A stretch of 64,000 nt of DNA, from NCBI RefSeq assembly GCF_016864555.1, contig NZ_CP044011.1:3119501-3183500 (forward strand). The letters are read 5' to 3'. The translations under genes were made by a program, and so were the position numbers. Below are positions 40,276 through 47,978 of the stretch, one piece after another. Numbering within the stretch: the stretch's first letter is position 1; every line of letters starts with the position of its first letter. Origin of the DNA: Sinorhizobium sp. BG8. Lineage in GTDB: Bacteria; Pseudomonadota; Alphaproteobacteria; Rhizobiales; Rhizobiaceae. The notes below the pieces were generated by a model. It saw only the letters and a list, made by a program, of their open reading frames with translations. It made no database searches and was not told the DNA's origin.

Positions 40276-40893
40276 TCAGATGGACGAAAGCGTCCAGGCG
40301 ACGATTTCCGCGGTGGCCGAAGCCGACGCGGCGTCGAGTGCTGCGACGAAGTCGGGATTGGCGGCGCCCGAGACCGGAGCCGTTGTCCGGAACGACTTCT
40401 GAGCGCGGACCGTGCCGTTGCGATCGTTGAGGATCTTGGCATAGATCTCCACGACGGCCGTATCGGCGCCGGACGTCTGGATTTCGAAGGAGCGGATGTT
40501 GGTGACGACCTGGTAGTCGATCGCAAGCCCTTCGCCGGGCCTTCCGACCCCGCCGACGCGACCGGAATTCTCGAAGGCCTGAATCAGCTTCGCCTGGACG
40601 ATTTTCGGCAGGCGGTCGCTCCACTGCGAATTCGCGAGGTTCTGTATCTCCGTGCTCGACGTCCTGACGACGACCTGCTGGCTGTCGAGCGCCTTGAGCG
40701 CGGACGGTTCCGGAACGAGGATCTGCCTGTTGCGGGCGGAAGGTCCTTCGACGAGCGGTACGGCAGACAGTCCGTAGGTATCGTTCTTTGCCTTCCCGCT
40801 GCCGCAGGCCGTAAGCGTCGCCGCCAGTACGGAAACCAGCGCCAATCTTGCCGCTGCTCCGCCAAGTGGGCGCCCCCTACCCGATACCCTCAT
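40276..40893 (-). CDS. ABC transport auxiliary lipoprotein (PqiC/ABC_trans_aux type)
   Basis: 205-residue lipoprotein with a type II signal peptide (lipobox LTAC, cysteine at about 30). The mature part fits the ABC_trans_aux/PqiC family, which are outer-membrane-anchored partners of MCE transporters. It is the last gene of the mlaE-mlaF-mlaD order, 229 bp downstream of mlaD, with a strong hairpin in the gap. It probably serves the transport system in place of MlaA/MlaC. ATG 40893 is preferred over GTG 40899 because the AGAGG site is then better spaced. Confidence 0.85.
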   Translation of the reverse strand: MRVSGRGRPLGGAAARLALVSVLAATLTACGSGKAKNDTYGLSAVPLVEGPSARNRQILVPEPSALKALDSQQVVVRTSSTEIQNLANSQWSDRLPKIVQAKLIQAFENSGRVGGVGRPGEGLAIDYQVVTNIRSFEIQTSGADTAVVEIYAKILNDRNGTVRAQKSFRTTAPVSGAANPDFVAALDAASASATAEIVAWTLSSI

Positions 40894-41088
40894 CTGCACA
40901 CGTACCTCTTAGCGCATTGCCGAGCGGCGAAGAGGTGACCGGCAGAAGAAACAACCATCAGTCGTTCCGGCTCTGCACACCAAGGTTGGATTCGCCGCGA
41001 ATCCAAGCGTTAACAATGTCTAGCAGTCCCCCGGCTGGGTGTCACCGGCAGGCGCGCATACAAATTGGCCGTGTCGTTGCATGCGTTC

Positions 41089-41116
41089 GCGGGTGTGGAA
41101 GTCCCGCCACACCCGC
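41089..41116 (-). promoter_or_regulatory. Strong hairpin between mlaD and the lipoprotein gene
   Basis: Perfect 10-bp GC-rich stem (41089-41098 with 41107-41116, GCGGGTGTGG/CCACACCCGC), 8-base loop, 6 bp past the mlaD stop and without a T-tract. It could stabilise the upstream mRNA or attenuate transcription into the lipoprotein gene. Confidence 0.5.
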
Positions 41117-41122
41117 CCGGGT

Positions 41123-42493
41123 TCAGCGGCGCGTGCGCCCGTCGAACTGCTTCACGGTTTCGCCGCCGAACAGCAGGCGCTGGGGATTGCGATTGAAGTC
41201 GGAGATCGTGCTGTCGAGGTTGTCCACGGTGCGGCGCGTATCGCTCACGAGCGTCTGTACGTCCCTGAGGCCGGTGCTGGTGAAGCGTTGCAGGTTGTCG
41301 GCAATCGGTCCGATACGGCCGTTCAGCGAATCGGCAACATTCCGGAAGGATTGCAGCGTTTCGCGCGCCTCGGCGAACAGCGATTGCGTGTTCCCCTCGC
41401 CCAGCACGCCGTCGAGCTTGGCGAGAATGCCGTCGACGCGCGTCGAAGCGGCATTGAGCTTGCCCGCCATCTCCCTGACGTCGGTGATCGTCTGGTCGAT
41501 ATCCTCCTGGCGCGAGCCGATCTTCTCGGCCACTCCGCTGAACGAAGCGATGGCCTTGCGTGCGTCGGCGCTCGCGGCGGAGACGTCGTTGACGACGTTT
41601 CCGACCTTTTGCGGATCGACGCTCAGAACAAGCTTGTCCAGCCGGTCGAGCGAGGCGGTTGCGTTCTGGCCGAGAACCCGGAACGTCTCGGCCGCATTTT
41701 TGAAGCTGTCGACCGTTGCCTTGATGTCCCCCGAAGCAGATGCGATGTCGGTCGTCACCTTGTCCACGTTGCTGACGACATGGTCGACCTTCTTGGGATC
41801 GACCGCCTTGATCAGTGCGTCGATGGACGCCATCGTCTCGTCGAGCCGACCTGACATGCCCTTGAAGGTCTCGGAAAGCCCGCCGATGCTCTGCAGGAAG
41901 GCGTCGATATTGTCCGAGTTGCGGGTGAGCGCGTCGGAGAAGCGTTCCGCATTGCGGATCGTGGTGGTCAGCGGGCCACGGGCGTCGGAAACGAACCCCT
42001 GGACATCCGCGATCGCCGAATCGGCGCGTTTCAGGATCTTGTCCGCCGTCGCCAGAAGGTTGGTGACGCTCGACTGCTCGGCCGTCAGGATCGCCGTGCC
42101 GTTGTTGTCGAGCGCGTCGCGCAGGATATTGGGATCGTTGACCGCACCACCGCCGAGCTCGATATAGGCGGCGCCTGTCAGGCCCTGCACCTCAAGCACG
42201 GCCTTGGTCGACTTCTTGACCGGCGCGGCCGTCTGAACCTCGGTCAGCGCAATGGAGAAGCGCGGATCGTCCGAATCGATTGCGAGGCTGCGCACCGTAC
42301 CGACGGGAATGCCGTTGAACCGCACCGGTGAGCCGACGCTGAGGCCATTGGCGGACCCCGGAATGCGGATCGCCAGCGGCGCCATCTCGCCGCCCCGGCC
42401 GTATTGCGACATCCAGTAGACAAATCCGAAGGCCGCGGCCATGACGAGAACAGTGAATAAGCCGACGAGGGCGTAGTTGGCCTTAGTTTCCAT
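41123..42493 (-). CDS. mlaD: MlaD-type MCE protein, periplasmic lipid carrier component
   Basis: 456 residues: one N-terminal membrane helix (8-28), an MCE domain (about 38-115, with IRIPGSANGLSVGSPVRFNG and GTVRSLAID), then a long helical region rich in heptad-like repeats to the C-terminus. MCE proteins form ring or tube channels that pass phospholipids between membranes. The long tail, much longer than in E. coli MlaD (about 180 residues), resembles the PqiB/YebT or mycobacterial Mce type. It lies 46 bp after mlaF. Confidence 0.93.
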   Translation of the reverse strand: METKANYALVGLFTVLVMAAAFGFVYWMSQYGRGGEMAPLAIRIPGSANGLSVGSPVRFNGIPVGTVRSLAIDSDDPRFSIALTEVQTAAPVKKSTKAVLEVQGLTGAAYIELGGGAVNDPNILRDALDNNGTAILTAEQSSVTNLLATADKILKRADSAIADVQGFVSDARGPLTTTIRNAERFSDALTRNSDNIDAFLQSIGGLSETFKGMSGRLDETMASIDALIKAVDPKKVDHVVSNVDKVTTDIASASGDIKATVDSFKNAAETFRVLGQNATASLDRLDKLVLSVDPQKVGNVVNDVSAASADARKAIASFSGVAEKIGSRQEDIDQTITDVREMAGKLNAASTRVDGILAKLDGVLGEGNTQSLFAEARETLQSFRNVADSLNGRIGPIADNLQRFTSTGLRDVQTLVSDTRRTVDNLDSTISDFNRNPQRLLFGGETVKQFDGRTRR

Positions 42494-42539
42494 GTATCAT
42501 GCGTTCCCGTCTTTGGTTGGCATCCGTTCTGCGTCCTGA

Positions 42540-43328
42540 CTACTCGTGCCGGGGAATGGAGCGGGCGCGCTTGCCCCTGAAGTATGATTTCACCCAGGGG
42601 TCGTCGCAACCGAGCATATCGTCGACCGTTCCCTCGACGAGCACCCGCTTCTGACCGAGCACCGCGATCCGGTCGCAGACCGAAAAGAGGCTGTCGAGGT
42701 CGTGGGTTACCATATACACGGTCAATCCGAGAGTGTCGCGCAGTTTGGCGATCAGGTCGTCGAATTCGGACGCCCCGATCGGGTCGAGCCCCGATGTCGG
42801 TTCGTCCAGGAAGACCAGGTCGGGATCGAGGGCGAGCGCGCGGGCAAGTGCCGCGCGCTTGATCATCCCGCCCGAAAGTTCGGAAGGAAACTTGGAGGCA
42901 GCTTCCGGGGCGAGGCCCACGAGTTCGATCTTCAGCCGCGCCAGTTCATCCATCATCGGCTGCGGCAGATCGAGATACTCCCGCATCGGCACCTGGATGT
43001 TCTCCAGAACCGTGAGTGACGAGAAGAGCGCCCCGTGCTGGAACAGAACCCCAAGCCGCATGTCGAGTGCGATGCGTTCCTCGTCGGTGGCCTTGTCGAA
43101 GTCGGCACCCAGGATATGGATCGATCCCCCGCGGCGCGGCAGAAGCCGGAGCACGGTGCGCATCAGCACGGACTTGCCCGCCCCCGATGCGCCGACGAAA
43201 CCGAGGATCTCGCCCCGGTATATGTCGAGGTTCAGCCGGTCGAGCACGAGATTGTCACCGAAGCCCACCGTCAAATCCTTGACGGAGAGCACCACTTCCG
43301 GGGTCTTGAGCGAATGGGCGCTGTTCAT
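42540..43328 (-). CDS. mlaF: MlaF-type ABC transporter ATP-binding protein
   Basis: 262-residue ATPase of the MCE lipid-transport ABC system. Walker A GASGAGKS (46-53), signature LSGGM (about 147), Walker B LVFLDEPTSGLDPIGA and the H-loop VTHD are intact. It pairs with MlaE in the inner membrane. It starts 14 bp after the mlaE stop. Confidence 0.95.
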   Translation of the reverse strand: MNSAHSLKTPEVVLSVKDLTVGFGDNLVLDRLNLDIYRGEILGFVGASGAGKSVLMRTVLRLLPRRGGSIHILGADFDKATDEERIALDMRLGVLFQHGALFSSLTVLENIQVPMREYLDLPQPMMDELARLKIELVGLAPEAASKFPSELSGGMIKRAALARALALDPDLVFLDEPTSGLDPIGASEFDDLIAKLRDTLGLTVYMVTHDLDSLFSVCDRIAVLGQKRVLVEGTVDDMLGCDDPWVKSYFRGKRARSIPRHE

Positions 43329-43342
43329 CTCACACCTGCCGA

Positions 43343-44494
43343 TCAGAAATCTATGGCGGCGTAGAAAACCGCGAAAAGGCCGTCGACCAGGATGACGACG
43401 AAGATCGACTTCACGACGGACGCCGTCACCCTCCGGCCGAGCGATTCGGCGCTTCCGCCGACCTTCAGCCCCTCCACCGATGCGACGATACCGATGATGA
43501 GGGCCATGAATGGCGCCTTGATCATACCGGAGACGATGGTGGACAGGTCGATCGCCTCCTTCAGCCGCGACAGGAACGTGTCATAGGTGACGCCGGAATA
43601 AAGGTCGGCGACGACGGCCGCGCCGAACAGCGCAGCGAAGTTTGCAATGATTGTCAGAAGCGGCAACGCCACGGTGAGCGCCACAAGCCGCGGAAAAACC
43701 AGCACGCCGATGGGGCTGAGGCCCATCACCTTCAGCGCGTCGACTTCCTCGCGCATCTTCATCGAGCCGATTTCGGCGGTGATCGCACTTCCTGAACGTC
43801 CAGCGATCATGATCGCGGTCAGGAGCACGCCGATTTCGCGAAGCTGCAGGATACCGACGAGATCGACCACGAAGACTTCCGCGCCGAAGTAGCGTAGCTG
43901 GAAGGCCCCCTGCTGGGCGATGATTGCACCGATGAGGAAGGACATCAGCGTGATGATCGGCACCGCCCGTACGCCCATATGGTCGATCTGGTGCACGACG
44001 GCAGCGGGCGAGAGGCCGCCCTTGCGTCCGAGCTTCAGTTGCGCTCCCCTGACTGCAGATCCGAGAATGAACAGGGCAGCGACGACATCGCTCCAGATCT
44101 CGGCCATCGTCTCGCCGATCGGCGCGAATATGCGCACGAACAGTCGCGTATCCTCCTCCTCGGCCTTGGGTTGCGGGAGTTGCTCCGGCAGTGCCGAGAC
44201 GAGATCCGCATAGCGCGCGCCGTCGTCAGTCAGCTGGACCTCGATGCCCGCAGCCTGACGGTCGGACATCGCCTTGCGAATCAGCCATGCCCCCGCCGTG
44301 TCCAGCCCCTCGACTTCGCTGAGATCGATCTGCAGCCGCCCCCCGCGGTTGGACTTCTCGAGATCGGCAAGCCGTCTTTGCGCGGCCACGGCCGTCTGGT
44401 GCGTCCAGTCGCCGGACAGCCGCCAGACTTCGCCGTTGCCATCGGGTAGACTGTCGGTCCTGATTTGTGCGGGGGCGTCCGATGGCGGGTTCAA
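43343..44494 (-). CDS. mlaE: STAS-MlaE fusion permease
   Basis: 383 residues. The N-terminal 110 residues form a STAS domain (as in MlaB: GGRLQIDLSEVEGLDTAGAWLI), fused to a C-terminal MlaE permease domain with about five membrane helices (IITLMSFLIGAIIAQQGAFQL, AGRSGSAITAEIGSMKMREEVDAL). In E. coli the two are separate proteins, MlaB and MlaE. The start appears to be a TTG at 44494 with a weak ribosome binding site; no better start lies nearby. It is the first gene of the operon and divergent from the epimerase gene, 132 bp away. Confidence 0.93.
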   Translation of the reverse strand: MNPPSDAPAQIRTDSLPDGNGEVWRLSGDWTHQTAVAAQRRLADLEKSNRGGRLQIDLSEVEGLDTAGAWLIRKAMSDRQAAGIEVQLTDDGARYADLVSALPEQLPQPKAEEEDTRLFVRIFAPIGETMAEIWSDVVAALFILGSAVRGAQLKLGRKGGLSPAAVVHQIDHMGVRAVPIITLMSFLIGAIIAQQGAFQLRYFGAEVFVVDLVGILQLREIGVLLTAIMIAGRSGSAITAEIGSMKMREEVDALKVMGLSPIGVLVFPRLVALTVALPLLTIIANFAALFGAAVVADLYSGVTYDTFLSRLKEAIDLSTIVSGMIKAPFMALIIGIVASVEGLKVGGSAESLGRRVTASVVKSIFVVILVDGLFAVFYAAIDF

Positions 44495-44626
44495 GTCTCT
44501 TGCATCTTCCGGTGCTTAGGGTCAGGAAATATGCGTCACTCATACCGGCTCGGTTGCAATCTGTCACCGACAGAACCTTCGTTCAGTGATGCCGGACGCC
44601 GAAATTCCATGCTACGGGAAACAGAT

Positions 44627-45610
44627 ATGTCACGCACCCTCACGACCACAAGCGAAAGCTTCCCGATCGCCGGTACATTCACCATTTCCCGCGGTGCCAA
44701 GACGACTGCGGAGGTCGTGACATGCCGGATCTCCGCAGGCGCCCATGTGGGTTGGGGCGAGTGCGTTCCCTATGGCCGCTATGGCGAAACGGTCGCTTCG
44801 GTGCTGGACCAGATAAGCGCTGTCGCCGCCGAGATCGAGGCAGGCGCAAACCGCGTGGATCTGCAGAGCCTGATTTCCGCCGGTGCCGCCCGAAATGCGC
44901 TCGACTGCGCCCTTTGGGACCTCGAGGCCAAGACTGCCGGCCGGCCGGTCTGGTCCATGATCGGCCGGGACGAGCCCTCGCCGCTCGTCACCGCCTATAC
45001 CATCTCCCTCGGCGAACCGGACGTTATGGCGAAGGCTGCCGCCGAGCATGCCCATCGGCGCCTGCTGAAGGTCAAGTTGGGCACCAGCGACGACGTGAGC
45101 CGAATCCGTGCGGTGCGGGCCGCCGCCCCTCAGAGCGACATTATCGTCGATGCGAACGAAGGCTGGACTGCCGACTCTCTCGCCCGCCATTTCAACGCAT
45201 GCGCCGAGGCAGGCATTGCGCTTGTCGAACAGCCGCTTCCGGCCGGCAAGGACGAAGCGCTTCGGCATATGGCCCGCCCTGTACCCGTTTGCGCAGACGA
45301 GAGCGTCCACCTGTCGGGCGATCTTGCAGCACTGTGCGACCGGTACGATGCGATCAACATAAAACTCGACAAGGCCGGAGGCCTCACCGAGGCCCTCGCC
45401 ATGCGCGACACAGCCCGTGCGCTCGGGCTGAAGGTCATGGTCGGCTGCATGGTCGGCACGTCTCTCGGCATGGCGCCGGGCGTGCTTCTTGCCCAGGGCG
45501 CGGAATTCGTCGATCTCGACGGCCCGCTGCTCCTGGCGCGTGACCGCGTACCGGGTTTGCACTATGAAGCCTCGGAGGTCTTCCCGCCCGAAGGCAGGCT
45601 CTGGGGCTGA
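44627..45610 (+). CDS. dgcA: Enolase-superfamily racemase, DgcA/dipeptide epimerase type
   Basis: 327-residue member of the mandelate-racemase/muconate-lactonising branch, closest to L-Ala-D/L-Glu epimerases and the DgcA N-acetyl-glutamate racemases. Catalytic lysines are in LKVKLG and KLDKAGG; metal-ligand acids are in VDANEGW, LVEQPLP and CADES. Its usual partner DgcN (DUF1611) is not adjacent, so the substrate (cell-wall dipeptide or N-acetyl-D-Glu) is unclear. ATG 44627 follows ACGGGAAAC. Its last 49 bp overlap the end of the convergent MFS gene. Confidence 0.82.
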   Translation: MSRTLTTTSESFPIAGTFTISRGAKTTAEVVTCRISAGAHVGWGECVPYGRYGETVASVLDQISAVAAEIEAGANRVDLQSLISAGAARNALDCALWDLEAKTAGRPVWSMIGRDEPSPLVTAYTISLGEPDVMAKAAAEHAHRRLLKVKLGTSDDVSRIRAVRAAAPQSDIIVDANEGWTADSLARHFNACAEAGIALVEQPLPAGKDEALRHMARPVPVCADESVHLSGDLAALCDRYDAINIKLDKAGGLTEALAMRDTARALGLKVMVGCMVGTSLGMAPGVLLAQGAEFVDLDGPLLLARDRVPGLHYEASEVFPPEGRLWG

Positions 45611-46782
45611 CATTTTCGCGCCAGGAGCACGAAGGCGAAGCCGGTCGCGGCCACCACGGACATCAGGTAGAAGGCCTTCACGCCGTACCAGGCGTAGGCA
45701 TAGCCGGAAACGAACGTCGCGATCGCCATGAATATGCCGTTGTAAAGAAAGTAGACCCCCTGGGCCGAGGCTTCCCGGTCCTCGGAAACCCTCTGCACGA
45801 TGCGGTTCTGGACACCGATATGGATGCTCGCATAGGTAAAGGCGTGCAGACATTGCAGGGCGAAATAGCCTTCGAGGCCGACGTCCTGCGGGTAGAAGAG
45901 CCAGCGCGCAACGGCTACGGCGCAGCCGAAGATGATCATCGACCACAGGCTGAAGCGGCGCCTCAGCTGCACGGCGAATACGAAAACCAGCACTTCGGCG
46001 AAGACGCCCGCGCTCCACAGCAGGCCGATCTGCGTCCCGGTGAAGCCGAGCGTTTCCCAGTAGATCACTGAAAACGCGAAGAGCAGTGCGTGGCTGGCAT
46101 TCACCAGCGCCGCCCCGACAAGCATGAACTGCACGTCCTTCTGGCGCAGTGAGCTCGCCGGGCCGACGGCGAGCGCCGAGATGGGCGACGGTCGGCGCGG
46201 CTTGCCGATTCGCGGCGCCATGAGCGCCACAAGCACCATCGAAACGAAACCGGTCGCCATCGACGGCAGAACCATCGCTCCACCGTACAGCCCCGAAAGC
46301 CATCCGCCGACCATCGTGGCGGCGATGAAGGCCAAAGACCCCCAGTATCGCATCTTCCCGTAGTCGAAGTTCCAGCGCCGCACGCCGCTGAGCGCAATCG
46401 CCTCGGTAATCGGCACGAACGGGGCATAGACAGCACCCTGCAGCGTGTAGATGAGAAGAACCGGCCAGAAGCTGTTGCTGAGGAACAGCGCGCAGGCGGT
46501 CATCAGCGACAATACCGCCGACCAGACCAGCACATGCGCGCGCTCGCCGATACGATCGGCAAGGACCCCGGCAAGCGGCGCCGTAAACACCCGGACGACC
46601 ATCGGCACCGCGAGCACGATGCCGATCTGGAAGTCGTCAAACGCCAGTGAGGAGAGCCACAGGGGAAAAAACGGGAGGCCGATGCCATTGACCAGCATCG
46701 GCGCTGAGAAAACGAGCGCGATCCGCTCGGCGAAAAACCGCGGCGCGCCTGACGTTGGCGTCGTACCCTGCTGGGCGTTCAT
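45562..46782 (-). CDS. MFS transporter, 3-phenylpropionate (HcaT)-like
   Basis: 406 residues with 12 predicted membrane helices, of the MFS_1-like group that includes HcaT of E. coli. The loop APLAGVLADRIGER between helices 2 and 3 matches the MFS signature, and the PITEAIALSGVRR and RYWGSLAF segments match the group. The substrate is not evident. ATG 46782 (AGG upstream) is preferred over a GTG at 46821. The gene lies 112 bp downstream of the phosphoesterase gene and ends inside the dgcA-like gene, which is unusual for a convergent pair. Confidence 0.82.
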   Translation of the reverse strand: MNAQQGTTPTSGAPRFFAERIALVFSAPMLVNGIGLPFFPLWLSSLAFDDFQIGIVLAVPMVVRVFTAPLAGVLADRIGERAHVLVWSAVLSLMTACALFLSNSFWPVLLIYTLQGAVYAPFVPITEAIALSGVRRWNFDYGKMRYWGSLAFIAATMVGGWLSGLYGGAMVLPSMATGFVSMVLVALMAPRIGKPRRPSPISALAVGPASSLRQKDVQFMLVGAALVNASHALLFAFSVIYWETLGFTGTQIGLLWSAGVFAEVLVFVFAVQLRRRFSLWSMIIFGCAVAVARWLFYPQDVGLEGYFALQCLHAFTYASIHIGVQNRIVQRVSEDREASAQGVYFLYNGIFMAIATFVSGYAYAWYGVKAFYLMSVVAATGFAFVLLARKCQPQSLPSGGKTSEAS

Positions 46783-46894
46783 GTGAGGAACCTGAAGCGA
46801 GAGAGACTCTCGATCTACCACGACGAGGTACGTACGCCAATCCGTGAATGTGTATTGCTCATCATTGCTGTGATGCGACGCACAGACGCAAGGA

Positions 46895-47743
46895 TCAGGC
46901 CGCTTCGGGCTGCCTTCCGGCGGGAAGGTCGATCCCGATCGGCAGGGTGACCTGTTCGGGGGCGGTCAGGCTGCCGGTCGCGCCGAAGTGTCGCCACGTC
47001 ACGAGTTCCATGCGACCGTCGAAATTCTCGACGATCGCCGTGCAGCTTTCGACCCAGTCTCCGGTGTTGATGTAGCGGATCCCGTCAATGTCCTCGATGG
47101 TCGCGTGATGGATGTGCCCGCAGATCACCCCGTCGGCCGCATGCTTGCGCGCCTCTTCCGCCACGACCCGCTGGAATTCGCCGATGAAGTTCACGGCATG
47201 CTTCACCTGAAGCTTGGCCCAGGCCGAGAATGACCAGTACGGCAGGCCGATCCGCCGGCGCACCGCAGCAAGCGCGATGTTGATCGCCATGGCCGCGTCG
47301 TAGGCCCAGTCGCCGAGATAGGCGAGCATGCGGGCGTTGCGCACGACGACATCGAATTCGTCGCCGTGAAGGACGAGATATCGCCGCCCGTCGGCAGCCT
47401 CGTGCAGCATCTGCGGTACCACTTCGATGCCGCCGAAATGTGTTCCCGGAAAATCGCGGAGAAACTCGTCGTGATTGCCCGGAATATAGACGATGCGCGT
47501 CCCCTTGCGCGCCTTGCGCAGGAGCTTCTGGACGACGTCGTTGCAGCTCTGCGGCCAGTACCAGTTTCGCTTCAGCCGCCACCCGTCGATGATGTCCCCG
47601 ACCAGCACGATCGTGGCGGCCTCATGGTGGCGGAGGAAGTCGAGGAGGAAATCGGCCTTTGCCGCCTTGGAACCCAGGTGGATGTCGGACAGGAAGAGGG
47701 TACGAACATGCCTGACATGCGGCTCTGCCTTGATGGGGGACAT
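46895..47743 (-). CDS. LpxH-like metallophosphoesterase
   Basis: 282 residues of the UDP-2,3-diacylglucosamine diphosphatase (LpxH/COG2908) superfamily. The five metallophosphatase motifs are present: SDIHLGS, GDIIDGW, GNHDE, HGDEFD and GHIHH. LpxH hydrolyses UDP-2,3-diacylglucosamine in lipid A synthesis in many bacteria. Rhizobia normally rely on LpxI for this step, and LpxH-like paralogues are common, so the true substrate is open. It is divergent from malic enzyme (235 bp). Confidence 0.85.
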   Translation of the reverse strand: MSPIKAEPHVRHVRTLFLSDIHLGSKAAKADFLLDFLRHHEAATIVLVGDIIDGWRLKRNWYWPQSCNDVVQKLLRKARKGTRIVYIPGNHDEFLRDFPGTHFGGIEVVPQMLHEAADGRRYLVLHGDEFDVVVRNARMLAYLGDWAYDAAMAINIALAAVRRRIGLPYWSFSAWAKLQVKHAVNFIGEFQRVVAEEARKHAADGVICGHIHHATIEDIDGIRYINTGDWVESCTAIVENFDGRMELVTWRHFGATGSLTAPEQVTLPIGIDLPAGRQPEAA

Positions 47744-47978
47744 CCTTGATCTCTCCGGGTACTGACTTGGGCGTGAAAGCGCGCCGGCCCTTAGTCCGGG
47801 TAAAACCAGACTCGTGTATCAGGAAAATGACAGGCCCTCCGTGACCGGAGCGCCCGCTGATATTGTTTCTTGCAAGCCCGGTCATTTGAGGCTTTATGGC
47901 GTCAACGGGATTCACGGCACGCTGGAGACGGCTCCGGACATCTCGCGGCGAAGTGGCGCGGAACTGGAAGAGAGCACG

